A stretch of 64,000 nt of DNA from Jacaranda mimosifolia (Eukaryota > Streptophyta > Magnoliopsida > Lamiales > Bignoniaceae), in NCBI GenBank assembly GCA_018894105.1, contig CM032128.1:20999001-21063000 (forward strand), in the 5' to 3' direction. Under the pieces are notes generated by a model. The model ran no database searches. It was not told the origin of the DNA and saw only the letters and a program-made list of their open reading frames with translations. Positions 11,275 through 31,339 of this stretch are shown piece by piece; within the stretch, counting starts at the first letter, position 1, and every line of letters starts with the position of its first letter. Position numbers and translations under genes: made by a program.

Positions 11275-11660
11275 TTGCACCATAGACTACTCCTGGTTTA
11301 CCTTACGTGATGTTTTTCCTACGAGGCACACAAACTTCCATTTTGTCCCAAAGCACATTTGGTGAACAAGGGGGAAAAACCTATTCATCTATCAGCTCCT
11401 CTCGTAAATTGGTGCGGTTTTTATCTATTTCACCTTCGAAGAGCTTCTTTCTTATTGACATCTACTTTGAAAGCCCTACTTGTCCTGCCTATTCCCTTGG
11501 CGAAAGGTGATGCTAGATTCTAGATAGGTAGAGGTCAGTTATAAGAGAAGCTTAACTCCTAAAAGGCAAGGACAATAGATTAAAAGGGTTCCTATCTTAG
11601 TAAGAGCTCTGTCTTAAAAGGCAAGTATAATAGAGAATATAGTGTCTTCGAATGCAGGTA
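11275..11660. other. Moderate-GC block of unknown origin
   Basis: About 380 bp with base composition clearly less AT-rich than its flanks, and a short plus-strand frame of 67 residues at 11307-11510 unlike any protein I know. Near its end the phrase AAAAGGCAAG recurs. The style recalls plant mitochondrial spacer DNA, but I see no mitochondrial gene to prove it. Confidence 0.3.
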
Positions 11661-12029
11661 ATGATGTTGCACTAAATTTCTAAAGAATTTTTTATTATTG
11701 TTTGTTTCTACATTTTAAACAATAGAATGTTTTAAGTTAAATGCAACTATAGTACTCGTTTCATATTTTAAATTTTTAATACTTTAGAATCCAACTAGAA
11801 GCCCAACTCTTCATTCACAATTTTGGTACTTGCTTTGCTTACTGTTCCATCAAAATCTAATTCTTAATAGAAATCCTTTCCATTTTGTAGTCATCCTTCA
11901 TGCTTTCATGTGTGTATTAAGAGATATTATACTTTATAACATAAATATTTAAATTGCTTTTGAAACTTCATCTACCATCATATTGTGCATCCAATTGATA
12001 TGTATTATTCTGTTGGTGTTGATATTGTG

Positions 12030-12860
12030 AATTTTAAAATAATCACACACTAAAAATTAGCTGTTAAAGTAGGACAGCCCAAGAGTTATATAAACCTCGT
12101 ACCAAATACCCATACTTTATGACATGGATATTTAAATTGCTTTTGAAACTTTTGCCTACCACCCCCAAAGTGAATTAGTGCATCCAATTGATATGTCTTC
12201 TTGTATTAATGTTATTGTTGTGATTTTTAGAATAACACCTTCAAATCTAGTTGTTATAGTGAGAAAACACAATAATATATATATATATACCATTGACGAT
12301 TTGACCTATTAACGTAAATTTCACGCATATAGTGTGAAGTCAAAGATTCGAACTTACCAAACCTCTAGCATTCATGTGTATAAATTAAAAATAAAAAAAT
12401 AAAAAATACTATATCTATAAACCTCACATCAAATGTCCATAAATAAACTCCCCTAAGACCTCATGCTTTATAAATAAGGACCAACAAGAGTCATAACATC
12501 CCACCATACTACATAGTCCCAGCGCTTACATAGGTCGGTTCCGCATGCTCAACCTAGTTGGGAACAAACACTAGACTTCCGACATCAGCACCCAGGACGA
12601 ACAAACACTAAAATCCCGACATCACCACCAACACTACACGACTGCAAGCGGCAGAGCAATATATCATATATGGCTCTAATACCACAAGAGATGGCTCTAA
12701 TATCAAATTATAATGAATCCTTCCAAGAAACACATCTTAAAAGCTAGTTGTAGAGGTGGAAAAGCTGAGGAGCTATATAAAACTCAAAAGCTAATTGTTA
12801 ACCCTCCACTCCAAGTGTTCAAGATGTGGGATAAACTCTCACTAAAGGTGCATTTAATTA
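12030..12860 (-). repeat. Diverged LTR or TRIM relics
   Basis: Three segments share a phrase like AGCTAGTTGT followed some 30 bases later by an AGCTATATAAA or TTATATAAACC box (near 12060-12100, 12245-12280 and 12740-12790). At 12670-12710 the plus strand twice reads TGGCTCTAATA(C/T)CA, the inverse of a decayed initiator-Met primer site, next to the last copy. This is what the ends of small LTR elements on the minus strand leave behind. No coding part is present. Confidence 0.4.
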
Positions 12861-12983
12861 ACAATTAATTAACCAACCATGATCATAACAACATAACTTG
12901 CCGATACCTTTCTTGCAGTATAATAGCAAAGAGCATAAAAAGTCGTCCGGTTTCGGGAAACAGAACCATAGTTTCTTTTTCAT

Positions 12984-13075
12984 TTTTCTTTTCCTTTTTT
13001 TTTTTTTTTTTTTTTTTTTTGGGTGGGGGTGGCGGGGTGGTATGGGGAATGTTGATGGGGGGTGGAATTGCTATC
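12984..13075. repeat. Poly-T run followed by G-rich sequence
   Basis: An uninterrupted T run of more than 20 bases (up to 13020) followed by a G-rich stretch. It lies just beyond the presumed 3' end of the helicase gene. It may be a low-complexity tract or the tail of a retroposed sequence. Confidence 0.7.
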
Positions 13076-13193
13076 AAGGGCAGAAATAAACCAGGAAAGA
13101 TATCAGTCAAAATAAAAACTAAAGGACAAATTTTGTGCTGAGATTCATCTACCATGAACTAATCCAGTTCTAAAGAAAGAAAAGTACCACAGC

Positions 13194-13199
13194 TTTATT
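13194..13199 (-). terminator. Candidate poly(A) signal of the helicase gene
   Basis: AATAAA on the minus strand, about 380 bases after the stop codon. It implies a 3' UTR of roughly 400 bases. Plant poly(A) signals are loose, so other sites are possible. Confidence 0.45.
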
Positions 13200-13576
13200 T
13201 ACAAATTGTATGTGCATAGTCTTCCATTTCTACAAAGTTATGGCAGAAGTCAGTGTGTCCTCAGTGCAAGTGGATACATCAGTGGGGTGAAAGACTACAG
13301 AAGCAGAAAATCGATGTACACAAAAACTCTACTTTGAGCACCTTTTTGCATTTCAGTTTCCACATCACAGCCTGAACAAGTTTTTCAGTCTTGTCCAAAC
13401 GAGCAAAGCACAAGGATGGGACAGAGAAGAGAAACAAGTGCCCGTCTTTCTTTCTGTTAACTGATTGAAAAGGATAGTTTACCACCAGAAAACAAAGGAC
13501 CAATAGGAAAGCATGAAACAGACCTATGATCATGTGGCCTGGCCTTCGGGTGTGTAGGTAGGTTGACATAAATTTA

Positions 13577-21433
<7,857 letters not shown>

Positions 21434-21520
21434 CTCTTATTGATTTCGGTGGGGATAGGACAATTGTGTGTATTGTGTGTGCGAGATACGAGAGAGTGAG
21501 TTGTAGAGTGGAAAAGGGGT
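21434..21520 (-). other. 5' UTR of the helicase gene (approximate)
   Basis: Upstream of the ATG the minus strand is CT- and CA-rich (CACTCTACAACTCACTCTCT), typical of a plant 5' leader, with no upstream ATG seen. The transcription start is not determined. Confidence 0.45.
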
Positions 21521-21560
21521 AACAGGATTTGCGAGGCCAACTGCGGCTTCCAAATGTTAC

Positions 21561-21630
21561 AATGGGCCATACCTGAAAACTATTATGGGCTCCCCGGGGC
21601 CAGCTTCAAACTTCTTCTAAACCCTACGCC
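21561..21630 (-). promoter_or_regulatory. Promoter cluster: two site II motifs and a telo-box
   Basis: TGGGCC at 21563-21568, TGGGCT at 21586-21591 and AAACCCTA at 21619-21626 (all as read on the plus strand) lie 130-190 bases upstream of the helicase ATG. Site II (TGGGCY) with a telo-box (AAACCCTA) is a known pair in plant promoters of ribosomal protein and cell-growth genes, bound by TCP-type factors and telo-box binding factors. The pairing suits a gene with a role in translation or growth. Confidence 0.6.
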
Positions 21631-21679
21631 TCAACTTTGGATTTCAACTGAAAAATACTAAGTGAAAGTATTTTGTTAA

Positions 21680-22655
21680 TATTTTATTTTATTTTTTTTC
21701 CTTACTAAATTCCTTAACCTAAACATAATAAAAATGTCTAGACTCTATTTGGTTACGTTTTGGGCATTTTCTGAAACATATTTTGGGTAAAGGTGTTTTG
21801 AGACTCAAAATTAGGGAATAGTCCCACATGTTGTTTGGTTTTGTTTGGGGGAAACATGGAAAATGAAATTATTTTGCAAGAGACAAATTTTACTGTAAAT
21901 GTTAAATTAGTTATTTTTTTATTGGGTTAATTTAATAAATATTTGTGGATATATATATATATATATGGATGGTTGATGTGCATATGTATATATTTGATAT
22001 ATGATGTGTGAAATGTTGTGTCATTAATTTAATTTTAAATGTATTTTAAAAAAATTATAATTAATGAAATATTATGACATAATAATTTGATAAAATGAAT
22101 AAAAATTATGAAACGAAGATAATATTATTGAATTATAAAACTTTAATTAATAATAATTAAGCAAAAAAATTGATAAACAAATTATTATGCATTGTTATTT
22201 CAATATATTTTTTTAAAATTTCTATAATTAATAATATTAATAGTAATTATTTAAGTAAAATTTGAATTAATTTGATAATATTTTAATTAGGGTGTAATCG
22301 TTAATATATTTACTAATTTAAATAATATTTTAATAAGAATGTAATTAATAATATAGTTACTAGTAAATATGAGTTAACGAGAATATTATTTATATTTTAA
22401 TAAATATATAATTATTAATATATTTATTGTTTAAATAAATAATTTAATATAAGTATGTGTTGATTAATATAAATACTTAAATTAACAATTAAATAAACTA
22501 CCTAATTGTGTAATATGCTTAATATGTTTACTTTGTAATTAGTAAATAATACATTGAATTATACACTAGTTATTCATAAATAATATATTTTACTCAAAAA
22601 TAAAAAATAAAAAAAATAATATTTTTAAATTACAGTTAATTTTTTAAATATCTTT
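21680..22655. other. AT-rich spacer between the helicase gene and the Tekay-type element
   Basis: Very AT-rich, with an AT dinucleotide run at about 21950-21967. The part at 21740-21860 (CTATTTGGTTACGTTTTGGGC) resembles the ends of small MITEs, but I could not define both ends. No gene seen. Confidence 0.5.
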
Positions 22656-25570
22656 TGTAACACCCACAGAAATTATTTAATTGGTAGAAATTCTTCTTAA
22701 TATTTTTGTTCTTATAAATTTTAATTATTTATGCATTTCAAATAGTTTTGGGGCCAATTTTTAATTTTAGGAAACCTAATTGAACATCCTTGAAACTTTA
22801 GGGGGTTTGCATGGAATAAATCTTGGTCAAAGGGGCCAATTTTAAGCACTAATAAGTCTAGGGGTTAGAACTTATAAGAACAAGATTTTGATTGGACTTA
22901 ATTAAAACAAAAATAAAACTTGAGGGGTCAAATTCTAAATAAGAAAAATCAAATTTTATAAAGTTGACCAAATTCTTTCTTCCTTCTTCTCCATTTTTCT
23001 TTTCTTTCTTCACCAAGACCCCTTTTCCATCTCTTCTAGCGAGCTTCACCGGTGTTCACCAAAACAAAAAACCAAACCATTTATTAGCTTCTCCTCACTC
23101 CTAACTTCACAACCATACCACATGCAACCACAAACTTGAACGGTCCACCAAAAAACATGAAGGCCGAACGGGCGACGGCGAACCTTGGTGGGTTTCCATT
23201 TTTCGGCAACTTTTGGAGGCGGACCAAGGGTGGGCTTTAATAGGTTGAGCTTGGTGAACAAGCTGGTAGCTTCAAATTCCAGTCCCAACCACCACCAGCA
23301 GAGGAATTGAGCAAAAACCACGCAACGGCGAGTGGTGGCGTTGGAGGAGGTAAGCTGAAATTTAGCTTCAATTCGACAGCAATTGTAAAAATTGACTTGG
23401 GCATTGGATTTCTGGAGATGAGAGGTTTTGATTGGCAGTGGTGTTGCTCGTCTCCAGCGGCAGCGAAGAGACAATTTCTTCAACTCGTCGCGATGATCAT
23501 GGCGATGTGTTTGGTTTATGATTTTGAGGCTTTTATAATCGGATCTTGGGTAAAGAAATTGGTTAGGAGATATTGCATATACATATATATTGTACCGTTA
23601 TTCTCATTTACCTTGTACTATGCCAAGAATGGGGAAAAAATGGATATATGATTGGTATATATAATTCCATGCATGGATTATTATATAGTTTAGTGGACCC
23701 GGATATGTCACATTATATGCTAACTTAGGTTAATTAAGTTATTCAATTATTTAAACCTTAAATTTGTAGATTTTATGGAAAAAATGACTATGCATGAGAC
23801 ATGCATGGACTGTATATATGTGTTATTGGACCCAGATCTATGTTGTTATATGTTAAGTATTGGTTAATTAAGTTTAATGAATAAGAAAATCCTAGTTTTT
23901 TGAATTTAGGACACTGATATGAGACTAATTAGGTAATTAGGAAATTAATTATATATATTGCTCGTATCTCTAAGAAACCTGTAACTGATAATAAATTAAT
24001 GGCATTATTACGAGTAATTCTTAACGATAATTCTAGACGAATTCTTACACTGAATAAATTAGGTAGTTACTGATTTTAGACAGTTAATACTAGGATTTTA
24101 TTTATTGGAAGTTATTCAGATCGAATGTGGGTTTTGATAAGTAAATGATTCTTTTGGTTAGGTGACGAGGAGCAGGAAACTGCAGATTAGTAGACTGTAA
24201 CCACATTTCTAAGGTTTTTGAGGTGAGGGTCTGCCAATCTAGCACCTTTCTCGTACTTACATGTGTTGTGATCAACCCCTGTGAGAGTTTCTGTTTCTGT
24301 ATCGTACATGTTAAAAATCCATATATTATTTGAAATCTCGATTGTTACCTATTTCTAATGTGTACACCCCTATGAGGGTTATTGCCTATTTGTGTTTTGG
24401 TGTCTAAAACTCTTATTATATTATTCATTTTCTGTCTCGTGTACCCTACAGCCTTATCAACTGACCCCGTCTTACTTGTTCACTTCTTATAAACGTGTTG
24501 ATTGTTCAAGAAATATTTTCGTCATATTTAAATACATTCTATATATCAATTATCTGGCCTTGACAGCATACTTGATTATCAGTTGTATCGGCCGAGTGCC
24601 AATTCCAGCGGAATGCTTGGATTATTATTCCAGAAAGGCCTTGCTGGTCAATATATTGGATGTTCAGATTGTATCTTGTTATATTCATGTTATTGTCTAA
24701 AGGTTCAATTTTTATTTGTTGGCATTATATTATTTAACCCATGGGACGCCATGGGCGGTTTCCACTCGGAGGGACGCCATGGGGATTTGGGTCCAGGGAC
24801 TAGATCTGGAAGACGGTCGGGCAGAACGGACTGACGGAGACAGGTCTTACGGCTAGTACCTACCTATGATCTTGACTTACAGATAGCTGGAGGTAGCGAA
24901 CTATGAGTGACGGGATCCAACATGCGGTCGACCATGCCACATAAACTGATTATTACCCATCCAGCTGAGTGCTCGAGCAATAGAGCGATAAGAAAATCTT
25001 GTTTATACTGTATCAATGCTCGGTACTAGCAATTATAATTTGATTCAGGAGTAATAGGACGGAATGACCAACAGCCTATTAAATTTGACATCATACGTGT
25101 CATATACGCTATTAACTCATATCAAAAGCTCTTTCTTGTTACTAAACTTTTAATTTATTATTGTAACTCAATGATTTTTCTTTCAGTCCTGTCATTTTCT
25201 TTCCTTCACTAAATCCTTAGGACTTACCCTTCTTATTATTCTTTATTTTCTTAGACAGGTCTACGTGAGAAGTAGGGACTCATGCTTTGGTTGAAGGGTT
25301 ATTTTGTAATAGATTAGGTGTTTTAATTGTACGTGTAGTCTACACCTAATCGAGATAACTATCTAAGAAATGTTATGTGAATGCTTATTTTGAACCTAAG
25401 ACACTTGGTTGTACATATTTCGCTCAATGAAGCGACCTTTTAGGTTAGTACCAATTGTTTTTCCCTTGAGTTGGTTAAATTCTTAATTCTCCAGTTATTA
25501 TTTGATTTATATTTTAAGCTTGAATTGGTGGCACCTCCGCTTAGGGGTCATCCCGAGTGGGGGCGCAACA
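22656..25570 (+). repeat. 5' LTR of the Tekay-type element (2915 bp)
   Basis: Starts TGTAACACCC and ends GGGCGCAACA just before the primer-binding site. The first 550 bases match 30580-31205. An open frame of 114 residues at 23307-23651 and the antisense frame at 23483-23046 are LTR by-products without recognisable domains. The last 2.2 kb have no partner in this window because the 3' LTR is truncated. Confidence 0.85.
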
Positions 25571-25574
25571 GAGG

Positions 25575-25587
25575 TGGTATCAGAGCC
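25575..25587 (+). other. Primer-binding site of the Tekay-type element
   Basis: TGGTATCAGAGCC, complementary to the 3' end of initiator Met tRNA, four bases inside the 5' LTR. Confidence 0.93.
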
Positions 25588-25983
25588 TAGGTTTGACGAT
25601 GACCTTGGTAAATGGGTATAAATAGGACACATGGCGAGTTTGTAAGAAATAGGGAATTATATATAGGATAGTCGACTAGTTTGTAGTCTTTACTTTCGAA
25701 AACGAACATTGGACTTAGACTGAGAAGGGAACTTTAATTATTTTATGTGTGATTGAGAATCTTCATGTGATCAAGGAAGGGTTGTTGATGAGATTAGAGT
25801 GATGAAAGTTCTTATGTAGACTTTTAATGGTTTAACTTCTGTTATAATGAACTTAGTTTAAATTGTCAAAAATTTTATAATTATATCTAAAAGATCACAA
25901 TTTCACTGCTAACTTTAGATGTCATTGTGTAATCTTGACAGTAGCGAGTTAAGGAGGAACATGGGACGAATTTAGAAAAGGCA

Positions 25984-27040
25984 ATGGCGTCCTATAAAGG
26001 TTCACATATACTTGACCCACCTCGAGCAGGTCGGCGTCAGAGAGGGAGACCGTATAGTCCACGGGCCACTACACAACGTATCCCTAGGCAAAGAGCACCA
26101 ACTGAACCACGAACTCAGATAGAAGAAGAGGTTTCACAGATCCCTCAGGTTAATCAACTAGATGTGGGCCAACCAACGGAGCCTATGTTTCAGATGCGGC
26201 AATAATTTATGCAGTTTTGTCAGCAGCAGGGATAGGGTAGTCAAGCAGGAAATGTTGAAGAGCCTACAGAAGACTGAACTTTAGATCGGTTTCTCCAGTT
26301 GTAACCCCCAAAATTCCTAGGAGAACATGATGACAGAAAAGCCGAGATGTGGGTTAAGAGCTTGGAAAAGATATTTGGAACTCTACGTTATCCAGATAAG
26401 CAGAAGATCTGATATGGTACATTTCTTCTGGAGGGTCCTGCATATGATTGGTGGCAAATGATATATCATAGGTGGATTCTGGAGGGAACTCATCGAACTA
26501 GGGAAAACTTCACCGGGGAGTTTATGGAAAATATGTACCGGAGGTGACCAAGTATGCCATGGAATGAGAATTCATGGAATTATTACAAGGAGCATCATCA
26601 GTCAGCCAGTATGAAGCACATTTAGCCGACTGATTCGGTATGCAACTCATATACTTGCAGATGAGGGGCGACAAGTTCGCAAGTTTATGGAAAGGTTACA
26701 ACCAAAACTTAGACGAGGCTTCTTTCATGTGATCTTTCGAGCTACAATCGTACGGTGAGTAAAGTACTATAGGTAGAATCAGCTATGCGGGAGATTAAAA
26801 ATACTGGAGATAAAGTGCAAAATGGGAGATTACCACCTGGTGGGCAGAACAACCCCGATAAAAAATAGCCAAAGTTACAAGTTGAGGACGCCAACCAGCG
26901 GGATTATCAGACCAGTGGAGCCATGAATCCAGCCCCAAAGACGTGTGGATTTTGTGGAAAACCAGGCCATGAAGAATCAGGATGCTGGAGAAAATAGGGT
27001 AGATGTGTAGTTTGTGGTAGTGATCAACATTTGTTCAAGG
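25984..27040 (+). pseudogene. gag of the Tekay-type element, decayed
   Basis: It opens with a 73-residue Arg/Pro/Gln-rich N-terminus at 25984, then a capsid-like region with many stops (26280-26800). It ends in two zinc knuckles: CGFCGKPGHEESGC at about 26950-26990 and CVVCGSDQHLFKDC at about 27007-27047. Paired knuckles are usual in Tekay gag. No intact frame remains. Confidence 0.85.
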
Positions 27041-30000
27041 ATTGCGCAAATCGAGGAAAGCCAGCCTCCACAAAGAAAGGAAAACAAGTTGCAGGAACTA
27101 GTAGAAAGCCAAAAGTCCGAGCAAGTGCATATGCTCTGACTGGAGAAGAAGCGCCTAATCTTTTTGAAGTGGACAAATGTACGATTTCTATCCTTGGAAT
27201 TAGTAGAAATGTTTTATATGATCCTGGTGCTTTGCATTCTTTCATATCTACAACTATGTCTGAAAAATTAAGTTGCAACCTGAAATCATAACTTACCAGA
27301 GATAAGTTCAGACACCCTTAGGAATAGGGTTAATGACAAATATCATGTATCGGGATTGCCCGATTATGATTGGGGATAAAGTATATCTAGCCGATCTTAT
27401 ACAAATGCTTATACAAGGATATGATTTGATCCCTGGAATGGATTGGCTATACAAATATCAGGCACGGGTAAATTGTTACACTAAGTGCTTCACTCACGTG
27501 GATAAGATACTGGTACCGACACCCCATTCCATAAATAACACTTCCTCAATACTAATTATATCTAGGCTAGAAGCCAGGAAGATTTTGAGGGAAGGTGGAC
27601 AAGGATTCTTGGCGTATCTCATCAATAAACCCCGAGATACAGTTAAGATTGAAGAGGTAAAAGTGGTAGTTGAGTACCCAAAAGTGTTTCAGAAGAATTG
27701 AGCTCGATACCCCCTGACAAAGAGATAGAATTTGTAATTCACATTCTTCTAGAGGCAACACCTTTCTCCAAGACTCCCTATCGGATGGCTCATACGGAGC
27801 TCAAAGAATTGAAAAACCAACTTCAGGAGCTATTGAAAAGAAGTTCATAAGACCTAGCACCACTCATTGAGGATCACCGGTATTACTTCTTAAGAAAAAG
27901 GACGGATCCCTAAAGATGTGCGTTGATTACATAGAGTTAAACAAAGTTACGGTCAAGAATAAATACCCTCTACCACATATAGAAGAATTATTTGATCTTT
28001 TACAAGGAGCTACATTCTTTTCAAAGTTGGATTTAAGACAAGGGTATTATCAATTGAAAATAAAAGAAGAACATATTTTGAAAACCAAATTCAACTCTCG
28101 ATATGCTCACTTTGAGTTTGTAGTGATGTCGTTTGGTCTAACGAATGCTCCAGCGATATTTATGAACTTGATGCATCGGGTGTTTCGACCATATCTAGAC
28201 CAATTTCTGGTCATTTTCATAGATGACATTTTGGTATACTCAAGGATCAGAGAATAGCATGTAGAACACTTACACTTAGTTCTCAAAACTCTAAATGAGC
28301 ATCAGTTGTATGCCAAATTCAGTAAGTGCGAGTTCTGGATAAAACATGTGGCATTTCTGGGACACATTATATCTCAAGACGGGATAGAGGTTGATCCTTC
28401 TAAGATAAAGGCGATAGTCAACTGGAAAAGAACTAAAACTGTAACAGAAGTTCATAGTTTCTTGGGACTTGCCGGCTACTACCTACGATTTATACAAGAA
28501 TTCTCTAAAATAGATGGCCTATTACCAAACTAACTTAGAAAGACTGACCATTTAATTGGGACGACAGTTGTGAGGGGAGTTTCCAAGAACTAAAGAATAG
28601 ACTAACGTCAGCTCTAATTTTAGCCCTTCCAAAGGGATTAGAAGGATTCGTCATGTTCACCAACACTTCTAAAGAAGAGCTTGGGTGTGTGTTGATGCAG
28701 AAGGGGCGAGTTATTGCCTATGCATCTAGAAAACTAAAACAACACGATGGAACTACCCAACTCATGATTTGGAGTTGGCTATAGTAATTTTTCCCCTAAC
28801 AAAATGGAGGCATTACCTTATGAAGTTACGTTCGAGGTATACACTGATCACAAGAGCCTCAAGTATTTGCACTCCCAAAAGGACTTGAATATGCGACAGT
28901 GAAGGTGGATACCATTTTTGGAGGACTACGACTTCTCTATCTTTTACCATTCGAGAAAGGCGAATGTGGTGGTAGATGCATTAAGCCGAAAGGCCGAAAT
29001 AGCCCACATGTTGAAAAAATAAACACTAGAAAGTTCAAGAGTAGATGGGTTGATCCGAATGAAACAACAAGACTGGATTGCAGAAGTAAAGGTACTACCA
29101 GAGCTCAATGATGAGATACGAAGAGCTTAGGCTAATGATAGCTGGATACTGAAGCAGAAGGAAGCAGTTGAGAATCTTGAAAAACCCAAATTCAGTATAG
29201 ATAGTCAAGTCACTCTTCTATTCTGCCAAAGAATATGTGTGCCTAAAGAGATAAAAGGAAAACTACTAAATAAGGCACACAAAGCAAGATATGTGGTACA
29301 TCCATGAAGGACAAAGATGTATCAGGACTTAAAAAAGCAATTGGGATAAAGAAAGATGCAACATAATATGTGCAAAAATGCTTGACCTGTCAGTTAGTAA
29401 AAGCAGAACACCAGCGACCATCAAGATTGTTATAGCAACTTCCTATCCCTGACTGGAAATGGGAGCAGGTGACTATGGACTTTGTGATTGGTCTACCGAC
29501 GATTAAAGGGGGATTTGACAGTATCTGGGTAATAGTGGACCAATTAACAAAGTCAGCATATTTTCTACCAGTCAGAACGGATTACAAGGTGGAGAAACTA
29601 GCTGAATTATACATCAAGGAGATTGTCAGATTACATGGAATTTCGATCAGTATTGTGTCCAATCGGGATCCAAAATTCACTTCAAGGCTTTGGAAAAGCT
29701 TGTAGAAACACTTGGGAACAAGGTTACAATTTAGTTCTGTCGCCCACCCTCAGAGCGACGGACAATCAGAAGGAGTTATCTAAATTTTTGAGGATATGCT
29801 ACGGGCTTGTATCATGGATTTCGGTGGGAGTTGGAACAGACATCTTCCTTTCATTTAATTTGCTTATAATAACAATTATCAGTCTGTTATCCACATGGTG
29901 ATGTACGAGGTACTGTACGACCGAAAGTGTCAGTCTCCATTGCATTGGGATCTAGTAAAGTACAGAGGTACCATTGACAAGTCTCAGGGAACTGTAAAAC

Positions 30001-30540
30001 CTGAATTGATTCAAGAGACTATCGAGAAGGTACGGATTATTAAACAACTAATGAAAATTGCCCAAGACCGACAGAAAAGTTATGCAGACAAATGGAGGAA
30101 GGACTTGGAGTTTGAAGTTAGTGATCGAGTGTTTCTCAAGGTATCATTAAGAAAAGGGGTTAGAAGAATCGAGAAAGGTGGAAAGCTTAGTCCAAGATAT
30201 GTTGGACCCTATGAAATATGTGAAAGAGTTGGACCTGTGGCTTATCGTCTTGTATTACCCCAAGACTTGGTAGGGATGCATGATGTCTTTCATGTATCAC
30301 AACTATGGAAATACAATCTTGATCATTCCCATATCATACCTCATGAACTTATGGAATTGAAAGGCAATCTGACATACGAGGAACAACCAGTTCTATCTTG
30401 CATTGAAAGTTTCGGGAACTTAGAAATTGAAAGATTCCCCAATTGAAGGTGTTATGGCGCAACCATAACATAGAAGAAGCAACATGGGAACGAGAAGAGC
30501 TCATGCTCCAGTAGTATCCTGAACTTTTCTGATATTCAGG
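27031..30540 (+). pseudogene. pol of the Tekay-type element (PR-RT-RH-INT-chromodomain), decayed
   Basis: Domain order is kept, in broken frames. The protease (about 27150-27480) reads DPGALHSFIS where the family has an Asp-[Ser/Thr]-Gly active site, so the catalytic triplet is altered. RT: 27690-28535, with [18 protein letters not shown] and FIDDILVYS still visible. RNase H: 28640-29010, with TNTSKEELGCVLMQ. Integrase: 29220-29800, with a core starting [10 protein letters not shown] and a disrupted zinc region. The C-terminal frame 29895-30446 ends in the integrase tail, followed by a chromodomain-like piece (VLWRNHNIEEATWE) at 30450-30500 with a stop. Clearly non-functional. Confidence 0.9.
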
Positions 30541-30579
30541 TAAAAATCTAGGGACTAGATTCTTTTAACATATGAGGTC

Positions 30580-31215
30580 TGTAACACCCCTAGAAATTAT
30601 TTAATTGGTAGAAATTCTTCTTAATATTTTTGTTCTTATAAATTTTAATTATTTATGCATTTCAAATAGTTTTGGGGCCAATTTTTAATTTTGAAAACCT
30701 AATTGAACATCCTTGAAACTTTAGGGGGTTTCCATGGAATAAATCTTGGTCAAATGGGCCAATTTTTAGCACCAATAAGTCTAAGGGTTAGAACTTAAAA
30801 GAACAAGATTTTGAATAGACTTAATTAAAACAAAAATAAAACTTGAAGGGTGAAATTCTAAATAAGGAAACTCAAATTTTATAAAGTTGACCAAATTCTT
30901 TTTTCCTTCTTTTCCATTTTTCTTTTCTTTCTTCATCAAGACCCCTTTTCCATCTCTTCCGTCAAGCTTCACCAGCATTCACCCAAATAGAAGACCAATC
31001 ATTTATTAGCTTCTCCCCACTCCCAGCTTCGCAACCAAACCACATGCAACCACAAACTCGGATGGGCCACCGAAAAACATGACAGTCGAAGGGACGACGG
31101 CGGAGCTTGGTAGGTTTCCATTTTTTTGAGACTTTTGGAGGCAGACCAAAGGTGAGTTTTGATGGGTTGAGCTTGGTGAACAAGCTGGTAGCTTCAAATT
31201 TAGTTCCGGCCATCG
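30580..31215 (+). repeat. Truncated 3' LTR of the Tekay-type element
   Basis: Starts TGTAACACCC and follows the 5' LTR for about 620 bp with scattered substitutions and small indels, then loses similarity near 31205-31215. About 2.3 kb of the LTR is missing. Confidence 0.85.
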
Positions 31216-31339
31216 GCGAAAATTGTAGCTTCCTCTTCAGCATTAGCCTCTTTATCCTCAGGGTACGGCTGCAGCTGTCGTCTAGGATGGGGCTAATGCG
31301 ATCTTTATCCTCGGGTTGAAAATAATAACCCAAGAACTA

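Larger units (their letters stand above)
22656..31215 (+). mobile_element. Old Tekay-type Ty3/gypsy chromovirus with truncated 3' LTR
   Basis: Plus-strand element: 5' LTR 22656-25570, primer-binding site 25575-25587, gag, protease, RT, RNase H, integrase and a C-terminal chromodomain, then a decayed polypurine tract and the first 630 bp of the 3' LTR from 30580. Long LTRs starting TGTAACACCC, two zinc knuckles and a chromodomain after integrase fit the Tekay/Del group. Many stops and frameshifts break every domain, and the LTRs are several percent apart, so it is much older than the Reina-type copy. The 3' LTR breaks off near 31215 where unrelated Tat-lineage sequence begins. Confidence 0.88.

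Noticed and set aside
23046..23483. 145-residue minus-strand frame in the Tekay LTR as a gene
   Set aside because: It falls in the U3 part shared with the 3' LTR copy (30962-31333), where the frame is broken differently; no protein match.
24392..24834. Frames of 83-102 residues inside the Tekay 5' LTR
   Set aside because: They lie in LTR sequence, have no domain, and overlap each other in different frames.
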